DNA of 64,000 nt from CAVRIA01 sp963721115 (GTDB lineage Bacteria > Desulfobacterota > Binatia > HRBIN30 > CADEER01), in NCBI GenBank assembly GCA_963721115.1, contig CAVRIA010000020.1:124001-188000 (forward strand). The letters are read 5' to 3'. The first letter of the stretch is position 1. Each line of letters opens with the position of its first letter. Below the pieces are notes generated by a model. That model saw nothing but the letters and a program-made list of their open reading frames with translations, did no database searches and was not told where the DNA came from. The translations under genes were made by a program, and so were the position numbers. Positions 9,363 to 17,296 of this stretch are shown piece by piece.

Positions 9363-9744
9363 CGTCAAGATTTTGGAAGCGAACGGGAAGCCTGCCTTCG
9401 CGGTGCTGCCCTACGACGAGTACAAACCGCTGCTCGAAGTGGCCGAGGACGCCGACGACGTAGTCGCTCTGGCACGCTTTGCAAAGCGGTATGCCAAAGG
9501 CGCGGAAGAGACACTACCGGCTGGGGTCGTCGACCGCCTGCTCGCGGGCGAGAGCCCACTGCGGGTTTGGCGTGAGCATCGCGGCATGAGCGCGGCACAG
9601 GTTGCCGCAGGCGTGGGTATCACACCGGCCCACGTCTCGAAGCTCGAATCAGGCAAGGGCGATCCGTCGGTAGCCGTGCTGGTCAAGCTCGCGAACCTGC
9701 TGCGCACATCCGTTGAAGACCTCATCGGCTTCGAATCCGAGTGA
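9358..9744 (+). CDS. HTH antitoxin, orphaned by loss of its toxin
   Basis: A 128-residue protein. The N-terminal half resembles short Phd/HigA-associated segments (FAVLPYDEYKPLLEVAED). The C-terminal half is an XRE-type helix-turn-helix (VWREHRGMSAAQVAAGVGIT followed by PAHVSKLESGKGDPS). Such proteins neutralise RelE-like toxins and repress their own operon. The only toxin left upstream is a 25-codon remnant whose stop overlaps this ATG. A retained antitoxin can still act as an anti-addiction factor or a plain repressor; that is inference. Confidence 0.82.
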   Translation: MSVKILEANGKPAFAVLPYDEYKPLLEVAEDADDVVALARFAKRYAKGAEETLPAGVVDRLLAGESPLRVWREHRGMSAAQVAAGVGITPAHVSKLESGKGDPSVAVLVKLANLLRTSVEDLIGFESE

Positions 9745-9750
9745 GGTGTG

Positions 9751-10050
9751 GTGCTCGAAGACGTGATCATTCCGTTGAATCGCATCGTCGATCTCCCGGG
9801 CGGATTCCATCGACTTCCGATCGCGGGGGCGTCCTATCGGGAATGCGGTGAGAGCGAGGACCATTTCAGGGGGACGGCCGGAGACGTCGTCGGGAAGTCC
9901 CTCGGAATTCTCTTGCCGATCCAAATTGCCGGAACGGTCCAAGAGTACCAGCTCGAGTTCCAAGTCGAGAAAGTGAACTTTCAGTCGGCAAGGGACTGCC
10001 CCTCGCCGCCCCCACTCCTGAGTCGGGATGCCCGCGTCCGGACCACGGGG
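9751..10050 (+). pseudogene. 3' fragment of the PEGA-like lipoprotein gene
   Basis: Starting a few bases after the antitoxin stop codon, the DNA encodes VLEDVIIPLNRIVDLPGGFH through VEKVNFQSARDCPSPPP and ends near VRTTGW. This matches the last ~100 residues of the gene at 6412-7584 (VLEDVIVPVHRVGDIADGL ... VTGW). Divergence is moderate, so this copy is older than the 12.2 kb copy. No start codon or 5' region is present. Confidence 0.8.
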
Positions 10051-10090
10051 TGGTGGCGGGCAGTCAGAGGGGCGCGGCCCTCGACTGTCT

Positions 10091-10471
10091 TCATCGTGTT
10101 GCCACGTGCGTCACGCGCAACTCCGAGGCCAGGTCTGCGAGGTTGTCGTCCGCCGTCCATAGCGTGCAGCGCGCCACCAACGTGGACGCGAGGAGGTGAG
10201 CGTCGATCCATCCCAGACCGCGTCCACGAAGCTTCCGCGCCTCAACGAACTCCACGACTTCGTGATGCGGCACGGTGCGCGCCCGATGGATCTGCGCGTA
10301 CGTCGCCAAAAGCTCGCGCCGCGCCCTCCCGCTGGCACCGATGAGCAGCTCCCCCTCGATGAGATCGTGGCGCAAGACCTCGTCAGTCGCCAGCAGGTCG
10401 TCCAGCCCACTCGCGTGAGGTTCTCGCCCGGCCAGGAATCGGATCCAGACAGAGGTATCGACGAGGACCAT
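10091..10471 (-). CDS. vapC: VapC-like PIN-domain toxin
   Basis: A 126-residue PIN ribonuclease. MVLVDTSVWIRFL gives the first acidic residue, DLIEGELLIG the second, and GLGWIDAHLLASTLV plus LWTADDNLADLA the remaining ones. VapC toxins cut tRNA or rRNA when free of VapB. The gene lies five bases downstream of the antitoxin gene at 10477-10692 in the same direction, as expected for a VapBC operon. Confidence 0.9.
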   Translation of the reverse strand: MVLVDTSVWIRFLAGREPHASGLDDLLATDEVLRHDLIEGELLIGASGRARRELLATYAQIHRARTVPHHEVVEFVEARKLRGRGLGWIDAHLLASTLVARCTLWTADDNLADLASELRVTHVATR

Positions 10472-10476
10472 CCGGA

Positions 10477-10692
10477 CTAGGCGGCTCGCCGTTTACGGGC
10501 ACGCTTCTCGCGGCGGCGGGGCACCTCTTTGGCCGCGGGTTCGGTTCCGCGCAGCGCGCGAAGACGCTCGTACGCAGCCCGCCGCAAGAGCGCTTCGAGC
10601 CCGAGGCGGACGGCCTCGGTATCGGTCGCGGCGCCGCTGACCTGCCGAGCTTCCGCCAGCAACTCGTCGTCGATGTGGAGGGTCTTCTTCAT
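10477..10692 (-). CDS. vapB: VapB-like antitoxin (ribbon-helix-helix)
   Basis: A 71-residue protein beginning MKKTLHIDDELLAEARQVSG, typical of the VapB/DUF2191-type antitoxin with an Arc-like DNA-binding N-terminus. EAVRLGLEALLRR follows, and a basic tail would wrap the toxin. The ATG at 10692 is preferred over upstream in-frame starts because the family begins with MK/MRTT(L)xIDD. It probably represses its own promoter to the right. Confidence 0.85.
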   Translation of the reverse strand: MKKTLHIDDELLAEARQVSGAATDTEAVRLGLEALLRRAAYERLRALRGTEPAAKEVPRRREKRARKRRAA

Positions 10693-11002
10693 ATGGACGA
10701 AACTACCATCCACGTACATCTCCATCAACCATCACGATCAGAGACGGCCGACCCCGATCCGGTTCCGCGCCGTACGGAACGCAGGACCGACCCAACGCGT
10801 TGTGTCGCGTACGACCCGATGCCCAGCAGTTTCCTAGCAATCTAGTACCGGAGCCTTGCGCCGGCCCAACGCGCGCCAGGGGCGAAAGCGCCTCGCGCGG
10901 AAGGGGGGCGGCGCCGAAGAACGATTGACTTCCGACGGCTCTTACCGGCAATTCGAAGGAGGTCCCTGCTGCGGACCGCGCATCGAACAGGGGAGAGTGG
11001 GC
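10693..11002. other. Divergent spacer, no gene seen
   Basis: This 310-bp region carries the promoter side of the VapBC pair and the leader of the amidohydrolase gene (AGGGGAGAGTGG ribosome site at its right end). It is slightly less GC-rich than the genes. I see no repeat or coding frame with family resemblance. Confidence 0.45.
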
Positions 11003-12175
11003 ATGGCGATTGTCGAGATCGGCGACGCCGACGGGCATCTGATCGAGCCAGGCGACCTCTGGGTCGAGCGCATGCCGAAGGATCTTCGCGATCAGGCGCC
11101 GCACTTCTACCGCGACGAACACGGTGTCTTTCACCAGCGCATCTACGGCATCGACATCGCCGACCTTCCGGCGATGTACGGCGGCATCAGCCCCAAGGAC
11201 ATGCTCCAGAACATGGGGCTCTCGTGTGCGATGGGCATGCCACTGGAGCGCGTGTTCGCGGTCGAGGAGCGTGACCGCCACACCATTCTCGACGCCTCGG
11301 AGTGGACCAAGGACGGCGCCAAGCGGCTCGAGTTCAACCTCGAGCACGGAGTGACGCGCGCCGTTCTGTTCCCGACCTTCATGCTCGCCGGCGGCTCGCT
11401 CTTTCCGAACATCGCGGCGGACGTCTGCCGGGTTTACAACGACTGGGTCCTGAACGACTACTGCGCCCGTTCCGGCGGGCGCCTGATCCCGGTGGCGGCG
11501 CTGCCGATGACGGACGTCGACGCGGCCGTCGGGGAGGTGCGGCGCGCGGCAGAGCTCGGCTTTCCCGCCGTCTTCGTCCGCACGAACGCCGTGAACGGAA
11601 CCAAGCTGTCGAACCGCTCCTTCGATCCGCTCTGGCAGATCATCACCGACACTGGGCTGAAGCTGGGGCTGCACCCGCTTCCAATGTGGGATCAGGAAGG
11701 CACGTCGCTCGGCTTCCGCCTCCGCGACATCATGGCGGCGTCGGCGCTCGGCTTCCCCATGGACATGATGTTCACTCTGTACGACATGATGTCCGGCGCG
11801 GTCTTCGATCGCTTCCCCGCCATGCAGACGATGATTCTCGAGGCCGGCGTCGGCTGGATCCCCCCGATGTTCGAGCGCTGGGAGGAGCACCGCGAGCTGT
11901 TCGGAAAAGCGAAGGCTCCCGACTGGAAGACGCCGCCGATGGAGATCTTCGAGCGCCAGATGATGGTGACGATCGAGGCCTGCGAGGAGACGGACCTCCG
12001 CGTCGCCCTCGAGTTCCTGCCCGCCGACCACATCGCAGTTGCCTCCGACTGGCCGCACTACGACGGTACCCCCGGTCTGCTCGACGGCTTCCGGAAGGCG
12101 ACGAAGGAGGTCGACCCAGCCGTCGCCGAGATGCTCGCGACGGGTACCCTCGAGCGCTGGTTCCCCTCGCGCTGA
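11003..12175 (+). CDS. Amidohydrolase family 2 protein (metal-dependent hydrolase/decarboxylase type)
   Basis: A 390-residue TIM-barrel protein of the amidohydrolase-2 (ACMSD-like) group. It shows the N-terminal DADGHLIEP in place of a classical HxH, the central LGLHPLPMWD with a candidate metal His, and the C-terminal ASDWPHYDGT with the conserved Asp/His pair. This subgroup is abundant in soil bacteria and is linked to breakdown of aromatic or lipid-like compounds; the substrate here is unknown. The ATG at 11003 follows AGGGGAGAGTGG. It stands between two toxin-antitoxin zones. Confidence 0.85.
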   Translation: MAIVEIGDADGHLIEPGDLWVERMPKDLRDQAPHFYRDEHGVFHQRIYGIDIADLPAMYGGISPKDMLQNMGLSCAMGMPLERVFAVEERDRHTILDASEWTKDGAKRLEFNLEHGVTRAVLFPTFMLAGGSLFPNIAADVCRVYNDWVLNDYCARSGGRLIPVAALPMTDVDAAVGEVRRAAELGFPAVFVRTNAVNGTKLSNRSFDPLWQIITDTGLKLGLHPLPMWDQEGTSLGFRLRDIMAASALGFPMDMMFTLYDMMSGAVFDRFPAMQTMILEAGVGWIPPMFERWEEHRELFGKAKAPDWKTPPMEIFERQMMVTIEACEETDLRVALEFLPADHIAVASDWPHYDGTPGLLDGFRKATKEVDPAVAEMLATGTLERWFPSR

Positions 12176-12239
12176 GCATCAGCTCGTGGAGAGCTCTCCG
12201 CTCCTCTCATTTCCCAATGGTAGACCCGCACGAGGCGGG

Positions 12240-12549
12240 ATGAGAGCCCGTGGCTGGCCGGGGAAAGCTCGGTGGCTTTGGGCGATTCTGCTTCTCCGCG
12301 TGGAGGGCTGCGGCCTGCTGACTTACGGGCCTACGCAAGAGGTGGAGATCCGAACCGATCCGGAAGAAGCCACTGCCTCTTTTCGAGGAGCGCCGATCAC
12401 GACGCCGGGGAAGGTGCGGGTGCCCCGCCACAAAGGCGTCTTCGTCCTGCGCGTCTCGAAGCGTGGCTGCGATCAGGGGGCCGGCCCACTCGAAACCTGG
12501 AGTGCCACGTACGAGGTCGCGCTCGTCTCGGTCGATCGGCCGGACCGGG
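12240..12549 (+). pseudogene. 5' fragment of the PEGA-like lipoprotein gene with internal deletion
   Basis: The sequence repeats the beginning of the gene at 6412 almost base for base: ARWLWAILLLRVEGCGLLTY, then the PEGA-like stretch up to VLRVSKRGC. It then skips about 240 bases of the parent (junction near TGGCTGCGATCAG) and resumes with GAGPLETWSATYEVALVSVD before ending at RPDR. The lipobox region is changed from VAGC to VEGC. The fragment runs into the promoter of a VapBC-type pair. Confidence 0.85.
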
Positions 12550-12567
12550 GCGGAGCGGAACAGCACC

Positions 12568-12590
12568 TTGACATGCATGCACATGCATGT
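12568..12590 (+). promoter_or_regulatory. Palindromic operator overlapping a -35 box
   Basis: ACATGCATG-CA-CATGCATGT at 12571-12590 is a 9+2+9 palindrome, itself built from smaller palindromes. TTGACA (12568-12573) overlaps its left edge, and the antitoxin gene starts 14 bases further on. This is the expected position for autorepression by the VapB-like protein. No clear -10 box is seen. Confidence 0.5.
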
Positions 12591-12603
12591 GATCGTGCCC
12601 GTC

Positions 12604-12843
12604 ATGCGTACGACGATCGAGATTACGGCGGAACAACGGGCTCGACTCATGGAAATGGCGGCCCGCCGCGGAGAAAAGGGCTTCTCCAAGCTTGTGCAAC
12701 AGGCTCTGGATGCGTTCTTGAAGGCACAACCGGGCGAACAAGAGCGGCGACGGCGAGCGCTGCTGCTCAAGGGCGCTCTCGACGCGCGTGACGCCGACCG
12801 CTTACGGGCGGCAACGACCGAGCTCCGCGAGTCCTGGCGATGA
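12604..12843 (+). CDS. vapB: VapB-like antitoxin
   Basis: A 79-residue protein starting MRTTIEITAEQRARLMEMAA, as in ribbon-helix-helix VapB antitoxins, followed by KGFSKLVQQALDAFLKAQ and a charged tail. An in-frame ATG 30 bases upstream lies inside the palindrome and is less likely. The stop codon overlaps the toxin start (ATGA), so the two are translationally coupled. Confidence 0.85.
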   Translation: MRTTIEITAEQRARLMEMAARRGEKGFSKLVQQALDAFLKAQPGEQERRRRALLLKGALDARDADRLRAATTELRESWR

Positions 12844-13226
12844 TGATCGCCGATACGGATGTCCTCATCGACTACCTGCAAGGTCGAGGGGGCGCGGCGG
12901 AGCGGATCGCGCTGGAGCTGGAACGTGCGCAACTCTACACGACGGCGGTCACCCGCTTCGAGCTGCTGGCGGGAGCACGCTCGGCGCGCCAGGAGAAACT
13001 GGTCGCGCAACTTCTCGATGCCTTGCCGTGTTTGCCGCTCGACTCCACCGCTGCCGACCGGGCGGCCCACGTGCGTCGCGTACTCGAGAAGCGGGGCGAG
13101 GCCATCGGCATGGGGGACAGCTTGATCGCCGGGATCACGTTGGCAAACAAGGGGATCCTCCTGACACGCAACCGGGCGCACTTCGCACGGGTGCCAGATC
13201 TGTCCTTGGGAACCATTCACGGCTGA
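12840..13226 (+). CDS. vapC: VapC-like PIN-domain toxin
   Basis: A 128-residue PIN nuclease: IADTDVLIDYLQG (first acidic site), VTRFELLAGA (second Glu), GMGDSLIAGITL and LLTRNRAHF (third and fourth sites). It differs clearly from the toxins at 10.1 and 16.2 kb, so these modules did not arise by recent duplication. It overlaps its antitoxin gene by four bases. Confidence 0.9.
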   Translation: MMIADTDVLIDYLQGRGGAAERIALELERAQLYTTAVTRFELLAGARSARQEKLVAQLLDALPCLPLDSTAADRAAHVRRVLEKRGEAIGMGDSLIAGITLANKGILLTRNRAHFARVPDLSLGTIHG

Positions 13227-13382
13227 AGCCGCATAGCCCCATCACCTATTCCCATCAACCTGGTTCCACCGGAAGAAATAGTTGTCGTTGACCGGCAAGA
13301 GTAGTTGACGCGGCGCAGGCGGGTGGGGGGTGCGACGCCGGCATGTGGAACGTCCAAGCCGCGCACACCGGCGCCGCACCTA

Positions 13383-13412
13383 TTGAGGATACACCGTTTG
13401 AGGATACACCGT
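13383..13412. repeat. Perfect tandem pair of a 15-bp unit
   Basis: TTGAGGATACACCGT occurs twice in a row, ending three bases before the stop codon of the leftward oxidoreductase gene. The unit is not found elsewhere in the window by eye. It may be a slippage product or a site-specific recombination scar. Confidence 0.6.
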
Positions 13413-13414
13413 CG

Positions 13415-14374
13415 TCAGCCGGCGTACCCGAGCAGCCGTTCGGCGCCCGCCACCAGCTCCGCAACGATGGCGGCGGCGGGTTGAACGGAGGTCACGTTCG
13501 CGACGGACTCCCCGGCGTAGAGGGCCATCGCGTCGACATGTCCGCTGGTGGATTTGTCCGGAGCGATCACGGAGAGCCGGGGAACCGGCACCACTTCCCC
13601 GGCATGGTGCGTCTCCCCGACCACGTTTTCTGTCAGCGCCTCCGCCGCCGCGATGGCCGAGCGTAGGACCCGATGGGGCGCGTTGGGCCACAGCACCGAA
13701 AAGGCCTGCGTCAGGCAGGTGTCCGCCGCCGAGGAGGCCAGGAGCGCCTTCACGTAGGACGGATGCGCTCCCGACTCGGTCGCGGCGACGAAGCGCGTAC
13801 CGATCCGAGCCGCCGCGGCGCCGCAGGCGAGCACTGCCGCCAGGCTGCGAGCGGTCGCGATGCCCCCGGCGGCCACGACCGGCACACGGGCGACGTCGAG
13901 AACCAGCGAGAGCAACGGGAGCAGGCTCGTCTCGCCGCGAACGTGTCCGCCCGCCTCGGTTCCCTGAACCACGATGAAGTCGCAACCCGCGCGCTCCGCG
14001 GCAACGGCCTCGGCCAGCGACCCGACCTGCCAGCTCACCAGAGCGCCGAGCTCGTGACCCCGCTCGACCAGCCCGGGATCCGGTTCCCCGTAGAAGAACT
14101 CGACCACTCGCGCGCGCCGAGCCGCGACCGAAACGCACGCCGGATCGAGAAAGGGGAGGATGAAGTTGACGCCGAAGACGCCCCTGGTCCGCTGCGAGAG
14201 CTGCTCCAGAACCCCCTCGAGCACGGCGGCGGGCATCATCGGCGCCCCGAGCATGCCGAGACCTCCCGCATCCGCGACCGCGGCGACGAGCTCCGGGGTG
14301 GCGATCGCGGGCATTGCCGCAAGCTGGATCGGCGCGGAGACGCCCACGAGCTTCGTAAAGGATGTCGTGATCAT
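13415..14374 (-). CDS. Nitronate monooxygenase-like flavoprotein
   Basis: A 319-residue TIM-barrel FMN protein of the nitronate monooxygenase / 2-nitropropane dioxygenase family. The evidence is PIQLAAMPAIATPELVAAVA, GGLGMLGAPM, the phosphate-binding segment VVAAGGIATARSLAAVLACG with AAARIGTRF, and GTEAGGHVRGE. These enzymes oxidise propionate-3-nitronate or act as enoyl reductases; which one is not decided here. The ATG at 14374 is chosen because GAGGAG lies about ten bases upstream; an upstream in-frame start would add an uncharacteristic extension. Confidence 0.85.
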   Translation of the reverse strand: MITTSFTKLVGVSAPIQLAAMPAIATPELVAAVADAGGLGMLGAPMMPAAVLEGVLEQLSQRTRGVFGVNFILPFLDPACVSVAARRARVVEFFYGEPDPGLVERGHELGALVSWQVGSLAEAVAAERAGCDFIVVQGTEAGGHVRGETSLLPLLSLVLDVARVPVVAAGGIATARSLAAVLACGAAAARIGTRFVAATESGAHPSYVKALLASSAADTCLTQAFSVLWPNAPHRVLRSAIAAAEALTENVVGETHHAGEVVPVPRLSVIAPDKSTSGHVDAMALYAGESVANVTSVQPAAAIVAELVAGAERLLGYAG

Positions 14375-14486
14375 CGCAAGGACTCCTCGGTTCACTGGAT
14401 TTGTGGGGAACTCGGCCGCTGCACGCCGATCGAAGGGAGTGAGGAGTCGCGACGAGAATCTCACGGTTCAGCTTCAGTGACCTTCC

Positions 14487-14846
14487 TCATTCGCCGGGAA
14501 TCGGCAACTTGTGCATGCGCAGGAACGACAGCTGGTCCCAATAGCCGCGCTGGAAGACGATGAGCCCGCCCTGCACCTGAAAGAACCCGCAACCACGCAA
14601 GCCGAGAGGATCCCGCCATTCCAATATCGCCCACTCTCCGTCCTCGAATATGTGCTCGGGAATGCAGTGCATGTCCGCGGCTGCGAACTCGCGGACGAAC
14701 ATTTCGCGGATGGCGCTTTGGCCGCACACGGGATCTCGAGTGACCTGATGGTTCGTGGCGGACTCGGCATACAAAGCCGCCAACCCATCGGGATCCGCGG
14801 CATTGAACCGCCGCACCCACTCCTCGACTGTGCGCCGTGGGGTCAC
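14487..14846 (-). CDS. SnoaL-like/NTF2-fold protein
   Basis: A 119-residue alpha+beta protein: VEEWVRRFNAADPDGLAALY is the opening helix of the SnoaL/NTF2 fold, followed by the usual GQSAIREMF and EHIFEDGEWAILEWRDP strands. Members are small cyclases, hydratases or plain binding proteins. The specific role is unknown. It lies about 110 bases upstream of the oxidoreductase gene in the same direction. Confidence 0.75.
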   Translation of the reverse strand: MTPRRTVEEWVRRFNAADPDGLAALYAESATNHQVTRDPVCGQSAIREMFVREFAAADMHCIPEHIFEDGEWAILEWRDPLGLRGCGFFQVQGGLIVFQRGYWDQLSFLRMHKLPIPGE

Positions 14847-14874
14847 GTCGGCCTGACGCTCCTGACGCTTAGCG

Positions 14875-14998
14875 GTCCGTTGAAAAAGGCTGAGGGCCCT
14901 TCGACGAGCTCAGGGCGAGCGGAAAAGTCTTTTGAAATCGGGGCGGGGTTCCGCTCATGCTGAGCCTGTCGAAGCATCGGGTGGGTTTTTCGACGGAC
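14875..14998. repeat. 124-bp inverted-repeat element, copy 1
   Basis: Ends GTCCGTTGAAAAA (14875-14887) and TTTTTCGACGGAC (14986-14998) pair with one mismatch. Inside are CTTCGACGAGCTCAG and its inverse CTGAGCCTGTCGAAG, the well-known dispersed word of many bacterial genomes. The reverse complement of copy 2 at 62077-62198 aligns along its whole length, so this is a defined element and not a chance hairpin. Confidence 0.75.
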
Positions 14999-15010
14999 TG
15001 TTAGATGGAG

Positions 15011-15700
15011 TCACCCCGCAGCGCGCTTTGGAACGGGCGGCGTCGGGAAATCCATCAACGCGGCGATCTCCGCGTCGCTCATCGACCGCAGTGCTTCCAT
15101 CTCGGGTGGGAAGTGGAGGCCCGGAGGCGTGGCGGGGTCGGGCTGGGGCACGGCCCCGGCGCGGCCCGTGAAGGAGGAGGGCGCGCGATAGCGGGCCAGC
15201 TCCGTCTCGTCGATGCCGCACAACGCCACCACCTCCGGGTCGAGCCACTCGTCGGCCTCGATCGGAGCAGCAGAGCTCGCGAACTCGAGAACGATCCCCT
15301 CGGGCGCCGCGAGGTACATCGACTTGCACATGCCGTGGTCGATCGGACCCATGACCCAGTAGCCGCACGAACGGATGCGGTCGCGGAGCGCCAGAAGCGC
15401 CGCCTCCGAGTCCACGTTCAGCGCGACGTGCTGCATCGCGCCGGGCGCGGTCGGTCCGGCGGGGGAGCCGGCGTGCGAGACGCCCAGCTGCGGCTCGATT
15501 TCACGCATCGCGGGCATCTGCACAAAGGCCAGCGAGCAGGAGTCGTTCAGACGGAGGAAGCCATGAACCGTATCCGGGACGCCGTGCATCCAATAGAGCG
15601 CCACCAGCTCCATCCCCACGACCTGGGTGAAGAACTCGATCTGCGCCTTGATGTCACGAGTGCCGATGGCGAGGTGATGTACGCCGTTTGGAAGACCCAT
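15011..15700 (-). CDS. Vicinal oxygen chelate (glyoxalase/dioxygenase) family protein
   Basis: A 229-residue protein with a VOC fold. VHHLAIGTRDIKAQIEFFTQ starts the first beta-alpha-beta module and supplies a metal His, MQHVALNV begins the second, and MYLAAPEGIVLEFAS carries the C-terminal Glu ligand. A 70-residue C-terminal extension follows (EMEALRSMSDAEIAALMDFP). This longer form occurs in uncharacterised VOC proteins near aromatic or steroid genes. The ATG at 15700 follows AAGGAG. Confidence 0.82.
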   Translation of the reverse strand: MGLPNGVHHLAIGTRDIKAQIEFFTQVVGMELVALYWMHGVPDTVHGFLRLNDSCSLAFVQMPAMREIEPQLGVSHAGSPAGPTAPGAMQHVALNVDSEAALLALRDRIRSCGYWVMGPIDHGMCKSMYLAAPEGIVLEFASSAAPIEADEWLDPEVVALCGIDETELARYRAPSSFTGRAGAVPQPDPATPPGLHFPPEMEALRSMSDAEIAALMDFPTPPVPKRAAG

Positions 15701-16209
15701 GAGTCTGCTCCTTTCTTCGAAGGTGGACGATCAGGCCGCGCGCTCGTCGTTGTGGTGGAAGTGCAGTCGCTCGAATCGTTTCGGCGCTGGAATCATTCGA
15801 CGATCGGCCGACCCGAAAACCTTCCTCGATCGATCGTCGCAAGTCCAGCAGATGACACCACACCCTGAACGAGATCGGTCATGATGGATGTTCCAAAGGT
15901 GCTCATGGGAAGTCGGCAGGATCCAGTCGGCAGTCTGCAGTCGGCGGTCGGCAGTCGCCCGACCGATCTGCCCTTTGATCCAGAAACCGTCGACCTCGAC
16001 GCGCTGCTCAAGCGGCTTCACCTGGCCTCCCTTTCGGTTGCTTCGCATCCGGGTATCCCAGCTCTTGCCCGAGTAGAGCTTCAATACCAAAAACGGGGGC
16101 CCGGCAAACGTTTTACTGGGGAGTCTGACCTGTGTGCTGTTGCTGAGCGCCTGTCGAGCGGGGTGGGGAGACGTGGGGGTCAGTCGGAGGGCGAGGCCGG
16201 CTCGCCCGT
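15701..16209. other. Spacer with CGGCAGTC word repeat and a possible IstB remnant
   Basis: No complete gene is seen. A word repeat of the type CGGCAGTC lies at about 15910-15965; a similar run lies at 7590-7625. On the plus strand, 15995-16027 encodes LDALLKRLHLA, which matches the N-terminal signature of the IS21 helper ATPase IstB (LDALLKRLHLA.....), but the frame then loses resemblance. If real, it is only a scrap of an IS21-type element. Confidence 0.3.
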
Positions 16210-16638
16210 TCAAAGAGTGACCAGGTGTTTTCTCTCCGCACCCTTGATGGCAGTCCGCGGAATCGTGGAGTCGAACGATACGAAGCACCCCTCCCGATGG
16301 ACGGCCAGGGCGAGCAGATAGAGGTCGGTCACCTGACGCGGCCCGTGAATGCGGGTACGGTCGGCGACCCGGGCATCGAGCAGACTTACATCGTCGGTCC
16401 AGAATTGGTGATGCGCAGTTGCGATCGCTTCACCCAGCCGTCCCATGATCGCTCCCACTTTCAGTGGGTTTGGATAGCTGGGATGAGACATGATCCGGAC
16501 GCAGCCGTTTTGCGTGATCGGGCAGGACGCCCATCCATTGTCGGCTTTGGTGGCGAACCAGCGTCGGGCTTGTCCGTGCATCGAATGATCCTGATCGAGC
16601 AAAGCGATCAAGACGTTGATGTCGAGGAGCGCACGCAT
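16210..16638 (-). CDS. vapC: VapC-like PIN-domain toxin
   Basis: A 142-residue PIN nuclease: RALLDINVLIALLDQDH (first Asp), a long helical middle with TQNGCVRIMS, then RQVTDLYLLALAV and CFVSFDSTIP for the other acidic sites. The start shares one base with the antitoxin stop (TGATG). It is longer than the other two toxins and belongs to the TA-associated PIN group with a Trp-rich middle (RRWFATKADNGWAS). Confidence 0.88.
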   Translation of the reverse strand: MRALLDINVLIALLDQDHSMHGQARRWFATKADNGWASCPITQNGCVRIMSHPSYPNPLKVGAIMGRLGEAIATAHHQFWTDDVSLLDARVADRTRIHGPRQVTDLYLLALAVHREGCFVSFDSTIPRTAIKGAERKHLVTL

Positions 16639-16874
16639 CAGAACGCGTCCTCCTCGCGCAGCCTATCGATTTGTTCGTTCGTGACGATGCCGCCGCGCTT
16701 CGGGAACGGCCGGAATCCGTACGCGGCCTTCGGCTCTCGGCCGGCCGGCGGTGGCGCCGTCAACGCGCTCCGCGCCAGCTCGGAGATGACCGCCCCGGTC
16801 GTCTTCTTCTCGCGGCCCGCCAGCTCCTTGGCGGCGCGCAGGACGTCGTCGTCGATATCCAACGTGGTGCGCAT
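16638..16874 (-). CDS. vapB: VapB-like antitoxin
   Basis: A 78-residue antitoxin that begins MRTTLDIDDDVLRAAKELAG and continues KKTTGAVISELARSAL, the ribbon-helix-helix part. The C-terminal half (GFRPFPKRGGIVTNEQIDRL) is the toxin-binding tail typical of this VapB type. It precedes its toxin gene and overlaps it by one base. Confidence 0.87.
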   Translation of the reverse strand: MRTTLDIDDDVLRAAKELAGREKKTTGAVISELARSALTAPPPAGREPKAAYGFRPFPKRGGIVTNEQIDRLREEDAF

Positions 16875-17296
16875 GCATTTGATGCTAGAGCATCAATTGT
16901 CTGCCGTCAACGCATGGCGCCGCTGCGTGATCTCCACCAACAGCACGAACAACGAACCACCGGGACGCAGATACTCCCCTTCGTCTCCCGTCTCCCTTCC
17001 AGCGCCTGCGCCCGCGCGGCGGGCCGGCCAAAGAAAGCCGTAATCCTCCTGCGCGAGTCGATCGCGGTGGCGGGCCCCGGCAAAAGTCGGTGTTCTTCGA
17101 GCAGCGAGCTCTCGCCGATCTGAGGTCCCGAAAGCGCCGATTGAAACTGGCGACCGTCAAAGGGCGAGCCCCTGGGCTGACCGGTCCCTGCAACTGGCCG
17201 TCGAGCACGGGCGACCCGCCCTCTGTCGTCGATCTCGTACAGGATGCGGGGGTCACCGACGCGGAGGCACTAGTCGTCGCGGCAATCAGGCTAGGT
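16875..17296. other. Spacer with a RelE-type toxin scrap
   Basis: No intact gene is seen. On the minus strand, 17205-17269 encodes CLRVGDPRILYEIDDRGRVA, which matches the next-to-last strand of RelE/ParE toxins (R.GDYRV.YEIDD....V). A stop codon precedes it and the ending is lost. I regard it as a decayed toxin fragment with modest confidence. Confidence 0.4.

Noticed and set aside
15731..16288. 185-codon minus-strand frame in the spacer after the VOC gene
   Set aside because: It contains translated CGGCAGTC word repeats and has no family resemblance, start context or ribosome site.
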